From contig OUQQ01000267.1 in NCBI GenBank assembly GCA_900404475.1, forward strand, positions 1 to 25,002: a stretch of 25,002 nucleotides of DNA. Reading direction: 5' to 3'. This document shows positions 10,168 through 20,420 of this stretch, in pieces. The stretch comes from Spongospora subterranea. Taxonomy: Eukaryota > Endomyxa > Phytomyxea > Plasmodiophorida > Plasmodiophoridae. The notes below the pieces were generated by a model. That model did no database searches. It worked only from the letters and a program-made list of their open reading frames with translations, and was not told where the DNA came from. Within the stretch, counting starts at the first letter, position 1; the number at the start of each line of letters is the position of its first letter. The translations under genes and the position numbers were made by a program.

Positions 10168-12121
10168 TCAGGGGCTGTGATAACACGATATTGTCAAACA
10201 AACTCGGTTTTGGGGATTGTGATGACAATGTGTGTTCATCGGACCGTCTTGACGTTTATGGACCTGGTGTTTCCCCTTCCTGATCGTTTGTTCCCTGGTC
10301 AATATCGCCATGATATCGTCGGATACTCGCTCATAAGGCACAGCTAACAAGGGTTTATCACCCCACCCCCTCGTTCAGCTCATACTACTCGACAATGGCG
10401 ATCACGACTAACCGGTTATGGCCGCCATATGACGATCACCGCAAGATATCTGCCCGACCACATTCCCCAATATCGTCTCCACGATCTTGGGTGTCGACAA
10501 CTGCAGCTCGTTATCATGACCCAGGACGCCATTCTCGCCACATCCCCAGCTCCATAATATCCCATCGCCTGAGGCGGAGACGGGATCAGGTGCCGATCCC
10601 CCCAATCGAGGAGCGCCTTACGAGAGAGAGCGGTGGAATGATGACGACCGGCGGCGACCATGGCGATATCATGATCTTCAAGGACCAGATGAGGGGAACG
10701 GCTGTCACTAAGGGGGATTTTGGGAGGGGGTAATTGGCGATAATATCGAGATCATGGACCTTAAGTGGCCATTGCCAACTTGACCAAATTCGGATGATCC
10801 CCATGACCAAACATTCCCTGTATCTGATAAAGGGGCGGGGTGTTCAGAACGGGAATTGATTGGTTAACACCCACTCCCCCGTTTACCAGATAATGCCAGA
10901 ACATGGCTGTGCCCACACGATATATCCACGATCCGATCCCTGATGGGGTACAGGCCCGGCTCGAACAGGAAGTTGGCGCTATTGCTGGGGAATATCAGCT
11001 CGCCGAACCCCCACAGATATAGCCGCCCTAGAGCTGGACCAGGAAATGGGAGTTGGCGATCCCTGGACACATCTCGATATATATATATTTCCCCTTACAA
11101 TCAACAGCGCCTGTATGGATCGATCCACAATCCAGTCGACGAATATAGAGATGCGATAGGGATTTGACCGGAGCCGGTCGCAGCTCATCGTTCGATATCC
11201 CATGACCTAACTGACCGTGTTCGCCATGGCCGAATGTGAACACCTGACCGGAACGGGATAGGGCGGCCGAGTGTTTATCGCCACATGACACCTCCAGGAA
11301 CCGCACATCGATATCGACCCGACGCGGTGATCGGACCAGGATTCGATCGCCATGGCCGGTCTGCCCGTTCTTCGACAGACCCCACGACCACAAACCGCCA
11401 TCGTCGCTCACACAGATCGTGTGCCCAGTTCCACAACCGACCTGAACACCCGATTTAGATTGCGCCCGCGTTGATCACGAACCGGCAGGACCTGGACCAC
11501 GAATACGTGCTGGTTGGATAGGGCGGTGACCAGCAACGGCGTGTTCTGGAACGAATGCCCATCACCGATGTAGCCGAGCTGTGATGATCGTCCATCGCCC
11601 CAGACGTACAATTGACCATGGTCGGTACAGCAGGCGGTATGGGATCCACCACAGCAGACCTGGCGAATGGGCTGATCCAGGGCAACCAGGGATGGCGCTA
11701 ACACGTTCTGCCCATATCGAAATGATCAGCGACGATCGAGACACGTCGCTCGCGGTGCCAAGGTTCCAGACCTTGGAAGCGCCCCTCTCGAGCTTCTTGC
11801 CGAGTTCGCCATGAGATCCAGCCCCCCAAACATAGAGGAATGTACCACGAACCCCATCGTGATCATCGCTGATTCCCCTGTGAAAACCTCATTATCGTGT
11901 TTGTTCAGATGATCGGTGACAGGCGATGGGCCGAACCGATTCGATGGATGATATCGCCTGCTGTCCAACACGGTCGACAAGCTATCGAATATGTGGCGGC
12001 GGTGTTGGCGATCGGGCGGAGGCCCAGACCATCCCGAGCGGGTCGGACGAGGGATCTGGGTGTTATCGGGCAGTGTTGCAACAACAGAGGAGAACACCAT
12101 TTCTGGGGATTTCACCACCAT
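10168..12121 (-). CDS. RCC1-repeat (seven-bladed propeller) protein
   Basis: Successive exons on the minus strand join across 37-75 nt introns. They give classic RCC1 blades: LYVWGAGSHGELG, QVCCGGSHTACCTDHGQLYVW, GLWSWGLSKNGQTGHGD, VSCGDKHSAALSRSGQVFTFG, LYLWGFGELIF with DISCGHSHVLAL, VWSWGSSEFGQVGNG, AAGRHHSTALSRDGILWSWG and QISCGDRHMAAITG. At least six blades are visible, so a complete propeller is likely. Such proteins include the Ran exchange factor RCC1 and many GEF or scaffold relatives. The sequence lacks a feature that singles out the Ran-GEF, so I leave the partner open. The first exon, proline- and arginine-rich from ATG 12121, and the last exon, ending at 10168, are uncertain. It lies head-to-tail with its GC-rich neighbours. 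Confidence 0.85.
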
Positions 12122-12242
12122 TATCCGATAGTACTCGAACTCGACCCCGTTAAGATGACCATCGTCACCGATCCCCTCGAACTACGGAACTCGACACGAG
12201 AACGGATGGAAATGGGGGTTGGGGTGTTTATATCGATCGGGT

Positions 12243-12840
12243 TTAGGATACGAACAGATAAAGGGCGGTGGAGATGAGGATGGCGATACCGAATAGATAT
12301 GTGGAGATTGGAGCGGCGGCGATAGGATCACTGGATCTGGTGCCATTGCAATACCCTTTATAGACTGGCGCTAGTGCCGGGTTGGCCAGCCTAGCGCCAT
12401 TCAGCTGGCAGATATTATCGTACTGTTTCCTGTGGTGTTGAAGGGAATGATGAGAGGGAGCTGTACGGGGGGTGAGGCGATTACCCATCGTTAGCACAGA
12501 TTGGATCGCGATCATAAGGACAGAGACCGTCATGATCAGTTGAGTTGGGCGATGACGATGGCGGTGGACGAGTCTGACCATTTAATGCCGATATAAAGCA
12601 CAGCGACTCGCTATTACAGAACTCTTTGCCGACCCCACACCTGTAGGGGACGCGAGTGAGAGATGGCGCTATGGGTTCGACCAATGGGCGATGGTGATCA
12701 ACCAGTGATATTGACTGCAGCAATTGCCAGGATCACAGCCGGCATCATCATAATCAGGACCACAGCGCTGATCAGACCGAACAGGTCCAGGACATTGGCT
12801 ATATCTGGCAATTGTCCCTGATGGACGGATCACAATCCCA
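12243..12840 (-). CDS. probable small cysteine-containing membrane protein, exon structure unresolved
   Basis: Three coding-like pieces are arranged in order on the minus strand. The first, about 12825-12720, is a hydrophobic helix (IANVLDLFGLISAVVLIMMM). The second, about 12630-12570, is a cysteine-bearing piece (CGVGKEFCNSESLCFISALN). The third, about 12450-12243, contains NICQLNGARLANPALAPVYK, a Cys-Asn-Gly-Thr glycosylation-type site, and a terminal hydrophobic helix (TYLFGIAILISTALYLFVS) running straight into the stop. This suggests two membrane segments around a cysteine-rich lumenal or extracellular loop. I could not find a single consistent set of splice sites. An upstream first exon may lie as far as 13220. 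No family is recognised. Confidence 0.35.
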
Positions 12841-13336
12841 TCTCGGGACGACGACGTCCTCGAACCCGAGTCGCAAATCGCCTTAGCGCTGCAATATTCG
12901 GAACCAACACCGCACCTGATTGTGATGAGGGTGAGCCGCGATCGGGAAAGGGTAACGGGGGATCATCATCACCAAGCGCTGGAGCTGCAGCATTGTTCGA
13001 CAGGGCAACCGCTATTGCCATAATCTGGGCCGCATCTACCGTCGTGACGAGGAAGGTTGCGACAGGGATGGGATGGCGATGGGACCGATCGACCCATCAC
13101 CGGATAGATCGCTACGATCGCAGATAATATCATCATCATCATCATCATCACAACCGCCAGCGCGTTCTACAGGTCGTCGATGATGGCGTCCGAGCACGTT
13201 TTCGACTATGGGGACACGTGCCAAATGATGATGTTGGGAATTGAGTCAATTGAAACGGGGAGAAAAAAGGGGATAAAATGGTTTAGCGATAGAATGGGGA
13301 ATATATCGATAAATAGTGGTGATATGGGGTTCATCT
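12841..13336. other. gap with simple-sequence tract, possible 5' exons of the membrane protein
   Basis: This holds a (CAT)n/(ATG)n tract at about 13128-13149 and short minus-strand open frames, one of them rich in proline and serine (about 13021-12830). They may be 5' exons of the membrane protein gene ending at 12243, or downstream sequence of Med28. No domain can be named. Confidence 0.35.
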
Positions 13337-13784
13337 TCACGATGGAATAACCCTATTCAATATCTGCTCATTATCGACTTTCAGCGCGGCGAAATTCGCT
13401 TCCCACGATCGGATCAGCTTGTGATAATGCTGAATCAGGTCCTTCTTCCTGTTCAGCTCATTCAACAGCTGCTCAGTCGATATCGACTGATCCGCGTTCG
13501 ATTCCCTGATATTGACCCGATCCTGAAGCAGCTTTAAACACTCCATATATCTCTCAATACCGATCTCCAATCGCTCTACCAATCGAGCACTGTGTCAAAT
13601 TGGGCTCATTTGGTTGGGCGATAATCCCAATACCTTTATAGACCGGATCCGATCCCGATCCCGATCCCATTCGCTCCGACACCAAACGGGCGAATAGATC
13701 CTGCATGTGCTTGGCCAGGTCCACATCGCCCAGGGCGTTCATCTCAGACATGGTCCTGTTCATCGCCGCCATTGCCGACCCCAA
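13337..13784 (-). CDS. MED28: Mediator complex subunit 28
   Basis: Two exons join across a roughly 60-nt intron (donor after VYK, about 13636; acceptor TTGGTAG, about 13575), with matching phase, to give about 127 residues. The exon 1 segment HMQDLFARLVSERM corresponds to the Med28 motif with ASLV. Exon 2 (RLEIGIERYMECLKLLQDRV) matches the ...GVDQC..KFLDIARQ.. helix. The C-terminal helix LLNELNRKKDLIQHYHKLIR is the best match (ELxxKDxLIxxHxxxIxxW, followed here by SWEANF). Med28 is a Mediator head-associated subunit that helps transmit activator signals to RNA polymerase II; it is absent from budding yeast but present in animals, plants and amoebae. The start is the first in-frame ATG (MGSAMAAMN); MSEMNAL is an alternative. 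The region upstream carries three TAGCGCCA octamers. Confidence 0.75.
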
Positions 13785-14033
13785 TCCTGTTCACGGTCTT
13801 GACCCTCTCCGTCAGTGTAGCGCCAACACGCTACACACAGGACTGTAGCGCCATTTGGTGATCGTTGGACCAACACCCGTTTCGGATTATAAAACTGCAG
13901 GTTGATGTGCCCCCAATCATTTAGCCAGTGGGGTTTATTATATCTGTGCTCTATTCGGGCGATGATTGTGGGGCATGCAGTAGCGCCATCCCCCGGGGCC
14001 GGCCACCACCCCCGACATGTGCTAGGACAGGGC

Positions 14034-17000
14034 CTATTGAGTGATCGGGGCACGATCGCATTGGTGATCGAGCTCGATCTCCCAGGTCTTGATCTCCATT
14101 GGCGACAGTACCACTTCCTCATCATCGTTATCGGTCAAGATGAGATTGGCGCTATGTTCGGTCCCAATCCGGTCCCAGGAGACCCGCTTCATCTCCGATT
14201 TCACCTGATTTGCGGATAGATTGAGCTCGACCGCCGTCCTGATACAGAACCGCGAGAATATCGACCGTAATCGGATAGTGACAGGTCGCGATAGTTCCCG
14301 ATCTTCATTAGCCCCGAACATGTGCCCCAATCGCACCAGCAGTTTGTTGTTCCCCAGCGCCTCCAATGTCACGATCTGGACGTTCGCCGGGAGATCCTGC
14401 GATAACGCCGAGAACGGGGCGGCGGCGATCGCCTTGCCGAACACCAGGGTTAATGGATGGGCGATCCTCTCCTGATGGACCCGTTGTAATCGTGACGATC
14501 GTCTGGCCGAACTAACCAGCAGCGAATGCGTTCCTCGAATGACCAGCCCTCGTCCATCGGCGCCCGTTTCGTTCAACGGTTCACTGACCCCAAGATGGTC
14601 ATCATGCAGCAGACGCCTGTGAACCATCACCTCAATCTGGCCCGATTCCAGGCTGGAGCCGCCTTGAGACCGGTCGGTCAACAGGGTGATTGTCGCGGCG
14701 TCGTCCCGAACCGATATCGCTGTCGTCACTGGATAATAATTGGACGCCACCGGCTCCTTATTGTTCAACGGCCAGGTCGCCCGGGAATCCCTCTGGCGTC
14801 TCATCATCTCGCGCCCGTTCGAGTCGGTGAAAAAGGTATCGGCGCTGTCGATGTTGGACGAATATCGTGCGATGACTTCCCGGCCGAGACCATCGCCAAC
14901 ATCAATCGGACCCACCGTCCACTCGATATCAATCCGTTCCGACCCATCGTATAATCCGACGACCTGACTCACCCCATCGCTGAACTAAGAAACAGACCCC
15001 AAATCGTCATCGTCGGCCACGACCCGATTGACCCCCTGAACCCACCTTTTGATACGTTTGCTGGACGAGTTGGCCGAGATTCACGCGCAGATCCATCAAC
15101 GTCGCGCCGATCGGCTCTGGTTGTTGGGTTTGCGGGCGGAACACGTATGCGCCGGATGGAACAGGACCAGTTGACCCATCATGGCCGATGTACTGGCCCC
15201 AGGTTTGCGTCAGGTCGACCACCGTCGCGTCGAATTTATTAACGACCTTGGATATCGTCCCGTCGGAAGCGAACTCGACTTTCAGGTGTTGGTTCTCCAA
15301 CGCAAACGATGCGATCGTTGATGGGCTGGGTTTAACCCAAGCTGTGTTTTCCGGACCGTTTTCGCCTTTCTTGAAACTGTAGACGGAATATCCAAGCGCC
15401 GGAACTTGTGCACGAAAACTGAGGGTGAATATCGACGAGTTCGTGGTCGTGGACTGATCGGGGAAATTGGAGAATATCTGGGTCGGGATGGACTGGCCGT
15501 GGGTATTGGAGACGGTCCAGAAGGCCGAGTCGACCGGGATCGACACGATATCGTTGGACGATTGGCCGAGACTGTTGTAGAGAATCACTGAGAAATCGTG
15601 GAGTTCCTGTGAGGTCGAACAGATACTGATGTTCAACAGAGGGCAACGCAGGAACACGTCGGCCGACGATGATCCCGTCAACTTGTTCATCGCCGAGCTG
15701 ATGACGTCGTCGCATGCGGCGCTGCCGATCGCGAGTCGCTTGGCATAATCGTCGACGACGTGCTGCCGTTCGGTGCCGGAGACGGCGTCATGATGCTGAG
15801 CGACTCCCATTGCCCGCTTCAGCGTCTCCAAGTCGCCAGGGACCCCGGCGATCGCCTGGACCTGCTTGCAGACCTGAAGATGATGGTTCGACACGCGTTC
15901 GAGGCGCTTGAAAGCGGGTCGCGATGTGAAATAGCCAACCCAGTACCCGTGCCCGTTGAACGTCCCGTACCTGGTGCACACAGTTGATTCATCACGAGGA
16001 CAGAGAGAAAGAAATCAGCAGCGATTACGGAAAGAAATCGTCGCGTTTGACGGTCCACGACGTTGGGTCTTGACGTTTTCTGCTGGCGAAGTATTGCGTT
16101 GGGGTCGAATAGAACAGGTTCAACCGGTACTTGTCCAGGTGTTTCTGGAAATACGCGATGAGCTTGTCGAGATTATCGAATACCATGGGAGCGTTGGAGA
16201 AGTGGAAATCACCACTGAAAAAAAAGCGCTATTGATCGGAGTGATCGAGACAATGCCTTGTCAACTCACCCCATCGTCAACATCATATCGTCCCCGTTAT
16301 ACCAGCTAGACCACTCTCGAACTTCTTTGGCGAAAAGATTCGCTTTCTCGACCATATTATTGTCGAAAAGATCGTCTCGGTCCTGCAGAGGATCGTCGTC
16401 GCAGTGGTCATCGAAGCAAAACCCACCCGGCGGATCTAACCAATCAATATCAAATCCACTTGACCAAAAAACAGATCGATGGCGCCAGACAGTATCCTTC
16501 TGGCGTAATAGCTCCAAGAATCTGATGCGATGGCCTGCTTTCACTGGGTTTCCAAACGAATTCCAATGTTCGCTGGGTCTTCCGCAACGACCGATCATCA
16601 TCATCAACGCGCCCCAAGACGAAGGCGGTGAACCCCATCTCAACGAACGCCGAAGCCTACGGCAGATCAATACGAGGGAGAAACATGGAGAGAGAGAGAG
16701 AGCAAACACCTGTTGAGATGAATGGCCAAACGGGTCGATTGCCCAACCGATGGTCGGCTGGATGTTGAACGTGTCGTTGAGCCATCGGTGGCCCAGCGTC
16801 ATCTGGTCGATAACCGATTGGTAGTAGACGCAAGCTTCATCGTTCATTGCCCATCCCCCTGAACCGATCCGGTTATTTTGTTGGACTTCAGCACGATGGA
16901 ACTCGGCGAGATACCGTTTATGAACTCCAACTGCCCGTTCTTGACCAGGTCGCGAACCTTCTCTTGCATATCAGTACTTTGTTCACGCCACCAACGTTCA

Positions 17001-17330
17001 AAAAAAGCCACTTCGACATATATAAACTTTCTCGCTTTGTCTTGCAACAGAGCAGCTATGGAAGTGTCCAAGATGTATCGAACGGCAGCCCTTTGATAGT
17101 TTGACCGCGACCCAACATAGTACTGAACACGGATCAGTCAGAATCATTCGGCAATTGCACAATAGGGAAATCGCCCCGTTTTTCGCCATAATTCATACCT
17201 GATCGACGGTCTTTAGCCAACCCACATCATCGTGTGTATGCGGTACTATGTGAACATTGAGCAGCGTTAGATTGGAACATTGCCCTAAGGCGAGAAGCGA
17301 TATCAGCACGAGAACGGCGGCGGCCTGCAT
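14034..17330 (-). CDS. lysosomal-type acid alpha-mannosidase, GH38
   Basis: ATG 17330 begins a signal peptide ([18 protein letters not shown]). The mature N-terminus [19 protein letters not shown] carries the zinc-binding His and Asp of GH38. Further marks are IDPFGHS with the catalytic nucleophile Asp, [39 protein letters not shown] and QHHDAVSGT with the third zinc ligand. C-terminal marks include [42 protein letters not shown] and [10 protein letters not shown]. Order and spacing match animal LAMAN throughout, and the stop is at 14034. The enzyme should trim alpha-linked mannose from N-glycans in the lysosome or vacuole. Introns are short, one with a (CT)n tract. One near 16530-16590 is inferred because reading straight through keeps extra residues and then hits a stop. 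Its GC-rich composition matches its upstream neighbours. Confidence 0.95.
16686..16702. repeat. GA dinucleotide tract in a mannosidase intron
   Basis: A GAGAGAGAGAGAGAG tract on the plus strand, read as (CT)n on the coding strand, lies within the intron following the [10 protein letters not shown] exon of the alpha-mannosidase. It sits just inside the donor site (GTGTTTGCTCTC). Confidence 0.7.
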
Positions 17331-17430
17331 CCCTCAAATATATTAGTGCAGCTGTGTTATGAATTTTACAGTACAACCTATACGCGGACAATCCTATCGC
17401 TGTCGACCAATAATAATTAGACCCGTGTGC

Positions 17431-17553
17431 GTCTCTGTCGACATGTATGACTGTCAGCCGGGTGCCGTCGGGTCTTTGTCGACAGGTATGACTGTCAGCC
17501 GGGTGCCGTCGGGTCTCTGTCGACAGGTATGACTGTCAGCCGGGTGCCGCCGC
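17431..17553. repeat. three tandem copies of a 41-bp unit
   Basis: Units start at 17431, 17472 and 17513 and contain GTCGACAGGTATGACTGTCA (CATG in copy 1) followed by GCCGGGTGCC. Copies 2 and 3 differ by one base until the third diverges in its last four bases. The array lies 100 bp upstream of the alpha-mannosidase start and about 160 bp before the unknown plus-strand gene at 17711. The unit contains the palindrome GTCGAC, and ACAGGTATGACTGT is partly symmetrical. It could be a minisatellite or repeated binding sites. Confidence 0.9.
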
Positions 17554-17710
17554 TTTCTCGACCTTCGCCTGACCCGTTGGCGTTGCCCCCCCCTCGCGCA
17601 GGCGTATCTTGTTGATGACAGTGCCCGTACAGATACACTTGTCTGTGTCGCGTCGTGGCTGAACCCCGATACTGTAATCAGATTGCCATTTACGGTATCA
17701 CGGCCGTTAG

Positions 17711-18357
17711 ATGGACAGCGTCATATATCGCCAGGCATCATGTCAGCAGTTGGCGGTCGATGACTTCCTCTACAATTCTCCGTTTCTCACCATTGTATCA
17801 GCGCCACAAATGTACAAAAGAAAAGGTGCTATGATAAAAGCCGTTTGGCTTGTTGCTTACGATGAGGTCGATTTATTTTATTTTAGATACGGATATACGA
17901 TCCAGGGACAATGCCGATACGTCGTCATTAAATTTAAGCATCGTAAGTACAATGCCGTATTAGAAATGGCCAGGTTACATGAAAAATATAGGCGACTGGT
18001 AATGCCTCAATATCCAACAAGTCAAACGTAAATGAGGTTCATTTTAGCTCAAATATTGGTTCCAGACCAGCGAAACCATTGAAGCATAGCGAAATATATG
18101 CATCAAAATTTGACCTTCCATGTTCCGTTCGTGTAAATTCCTTGCCGACCCTAAAACAGCGATGGGAAAAAGAATTTATGAACGCATGCAAATCCGATCC
18201 GAAGGTTGCCCACGGCGAAATAATGAATGTTGATGTTCCGAACAGCAACATCTCTCTTCCATCTCCAAAAATACGACGCCGAACAACTGAGTCAGCGAAT
18301 TCCTTTCTTGGACTCTCCCATCGATTGTCCATTGTAGAAAATAAAACGAAATCTTAA
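17711..18357 (+). CDS. unknown protein, two coding blocks
   Basis: The first block runs from ATG 17711 (MDSVIYRQASCQQLAVDDFL) to the stop at 18029-18031. It includes VVIKFKHRKYNAVLEMARLH and LHEKYRRL. A second block in another frame, about 18035-18357, contains SEIYASKFDLPCSVRVNSLP and ends HRLSIVENKTKS. Both look coding. They can be joined in frame by removing 20 bases with GT-AG ends (18030-18049), which is too short for an intron of this genome, so either another splice exists or the gene is broken. The first block has a vaguely PX-like end, but I could not identify the family. AT-rich composition sets it apart from the mannosidase next door. Confidence 0.4.
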
Positions 18358-18617
18358 GATGTGGTTCTTTCATCAAGTGTATCGCTCGTGTCAACATGCT
18401 CCTACATGCAAACGCGTGAATTTACTGTTTTACATTACTCCCTCTAAATTATCTTGACGGGGCAAGGTACACCTTTATGGGTGTATTGCTTGACTGGATC
18501 GAGTGTACCCGATCAGCACAGGACCCAATGCAGCTACCAGTGTTAGTTATGAGTGGGGAAGGTCGGGTCTGGTAAGTCTGCCTGCTGGGGCCAGCCAGAC
18601 CGCAAGCCGACTTTATC

Positions 18618-19121
18618 GTGTGCATGGACACATTCTCCATTGACGATGTGAGCAGAGATGAGCTGGCACGATCACCTTCGATCATCAAGTCTTCGAAACG
18701 CGTAGACCCGCGATGTCAGGTATCTGATGCGTCTGCGAAAATCAAGGATGTTGTTAGTCCAACGAGCCATAAAACAGACATTGACGAGTGTGATGCAAAT
18801 GGAGCTTGCATAGCGGAGCGTCCTGTATTCAACACTCGGCTGAAGCCAGACGCTGCTGCCATCTATAGTAAAATCTTCATTATAAGCAGTCCGGGTTGTA
18901 TCTGCCATTGCAACAAGCATGGTGTAAATGTCAAGATTCAAAAGCATGGTATAATCACGAGGCTGTTCGGGCTAGCAATGAGATTCCCTGTTGAAGCTGA
19001 TGATGATGCCACTATCTATACTAAACCGATATTAAGCAGGGCGCCCTGTCTCGCCAGAACGACTAAATTGGGATTTTTGAGTAGAAACCCCAAACATTAT
19101 ACAATAAATACATCTAAATAA
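18618..19121 (+). pseudogene. open frame in the Gypsy relic, possible gag-pol/protease remnant
   Basis: A 167-codon frame without stops lies directly upstream of the RT remnant. It includes a cysteine/histidine patch (SPGCICHCNKHGVNVKIQKH) and a stretch KPILSRAPCLARTTKLGFLS. Position and order suggest the gag-to-protease part of the element, but no D-T/S-G active site is visible. It could also be a captured or unrelated small gene. Confidence 0.35.
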
Positions 19122-20143
19122 TTGAAAAAAGCAATCGTGAAAGAGAAGTTATTTGATTGCAGTGAAGGCCGATTTCAATTCGGTCAACATAAGAGATTGA
19201 CGAGGCACTCCAGATTCTCTCGATGCAAAGAAGAAATCGGTTATTGCCATAGTGCGAGCCATGGAAAGAATACACTACAACCCAGCAAAACTGGTGTCTT
19301 CACCAAAAACCTACTCCTCGACGCAAAAGTAGTGACACCCCGCGCCCCCCGTAACCCTGCAACCGCAGATGGTTATTAATATGGTCCCAGCCGACAAATC
19401 TATGGTTAAATTTATTTTCCTATGCCTCATCTACAATCGCTCGGATGTTATTGAAAAAGTTCTTCTTTCTTCTTTACATTAGATTGCTTGAAGGGATATT
19501 GGCAATTCCCAGTTGAAGGTGATCTAGAATGTCAGAGTTTCATCACGCCTTTTGGTATGTATACCCCTACTCGTGTCTGTCAAGGAAACTGCAACGGCGT
19601 CTTCGCGTTCCAGAGCGGGATGCACGAAATTTTCGATGACATGGTGCCTACTCGGCATCTCATCTGACTGGATGATGTCTTTGGCATGTGTTCTGATTCG
19701 AAGACTGTATTGGTGTCGTGACGAACAGTATTTATGGTGTGTCGCATATTCTACCTAAAGCTGAATGCAACGAAGTGTCGGTTTGTCCTGCGCGAAGCTC
19801 TCTGGTGCGGGAATGTCTATTCTGAAAAAGGATCTTCCCGAATGCTCAACGCATTCAGGCGCTATCCAACTTCGCTGCCGACTCTATTGACTGCACAAGC
19901 GAACCAGCGTATTCAGCGCTATGGTGTATGGTTCCGCCCGAACAAGTACAGTACGCAACTGGAATCTATCTTTTCCAAGGACTGTGAAAGTAAACTAAAT
20001 GTTATCAAAGCCGTTGATGACCTGTCCGAAGAGAGGGATCCCTTTCTCAAGATAGACACTCCCGCACCAGAGAGCTTGGCGCAAGAAAAACTGACACTTC
20101 ATTGCCTTCAGCTAGGTAGAATTTGCGACACAGCATAAAACCT

Positions 20144-20240
20144 GTTCTTTCGTATCAGAATACATGCCAAGGATATCATCCAGCCAGATGAGAAGCTCAG
20201 TAGGCACCATGTCACCAAAAATTTCGTGCATCCCGCGCTG
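20144..20240 (-). mobile_element. inverted second fragment of Gypsy RT
   Basis: Read on the minus strand this stretch encodes GMHEIFGDMVPTELLIWLDD, the same RT segment as the plus-strand sequence at 19611-19706. The two are roughly 85% alike by eye. Unlike the plus-strand copy it has no stop before the LDD triplet. The fragments form inverted arms about 440 bp apart, so two insertions of one family or an inverted rearrangement are implied. Confidence 0.75.
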
Positions 20241-20420
20241 GACCTATTGCCTGACTAATCGAATTTCGAGACCGTGTTGAACCCAATCATTGCGTATGGG
20301 AAAACGGACAGTACCCGCGATACACCCGGTAAGGACAGCCTTGTTATTACAGTTTACAGGATTGACCATGAGGACATCTAAAAAAAGCATATATATTAAT
20401 AAAAGCAGGTGATATAATAT

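Larger units (their letters stand above)
9740..14154. repeat. cluster of ten TAGCGCCA/TGGCGCTA octamers
   Basis: TAGCGCCA occurs at 9740, 12392, 13818, 13846 and 13981, and its complement TGGCGCTA at 10974, 11693, 12366, 12664 and 14147 (first-base positions). I found no exact copy elsewhere in the window. Sites fall in coding exons, introns and intergenic DNA, in both orientations, with three in the 250 bp upstream of MED28. By chance about 0.1-0.2 copies would be expected in 4.4 kb of even composition. Confidence 0.8.
18440..20260 (+). mobile_element. decayed Ty3/Gypsy-type LTR retrotransposon fragment
   Basis: The clearest part is reverse transcriptase at about 19418-19860: PMPHLQSLG, FFFTLDCLKGYWQFPVEGDL, SFITPFGMYTPTRV, then LDDVFGM at the catalytic site, KLNATKCRFVLREALWCGNV and a YSEKG loop. 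It is interrupted by several in-frame stops, including one just before the LDD triplet, and by a frameshift near 19850. Upstream, 18618-19121 is an unbroken 167-codon frame (MCMDTFSIDDVSRDEL...), whose C-terminal half could be a mutated protease region, although its active site is not recognisable. No long terminal repeats were found by eye, so the copy is truncated. It cannot be autonomous. It lies between the unknown gene at 17711 and SAS-6. Confidence 0.75.

Noticed and set aside
12350..13650. Shared string GTCTATAAAGG(G)TATTG at about 12350 and 13630 as a repeat element or TATA box
   Set aside because: Both copies sit inside coding sequence (PVYK), one at a splice donor, and flanking bases do not match; probably coincidence.
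14221..14967. Long plus-strand open frames opposite the mannosidase (also 15714-15987 and 16258-16716)
   Set aside because: They are antisense shadows in GC-rich DNA; the minus strand encodes unmistakable GH38 sequence.
16450..16600. A frameshift inactivating the alpha-mannosidase
   Set aside because: A GT-AG intron of about 59 nt here restores the frame and gives the length expected for the family, so the gene is probably intact.
17431..17553. CRISPR-like array
   Set aside because: The 41-bp units are directly adjacent with no spacers, and the DNA is clearly eukaryotic.
18560..18615. CCHC zinc knuckle of the Gypsy gag
   Set aside because: Cysteines and a GQPDRKP-like string occur, but the C-x2-C-x4-H-x4-C spacing is not present in any frame.
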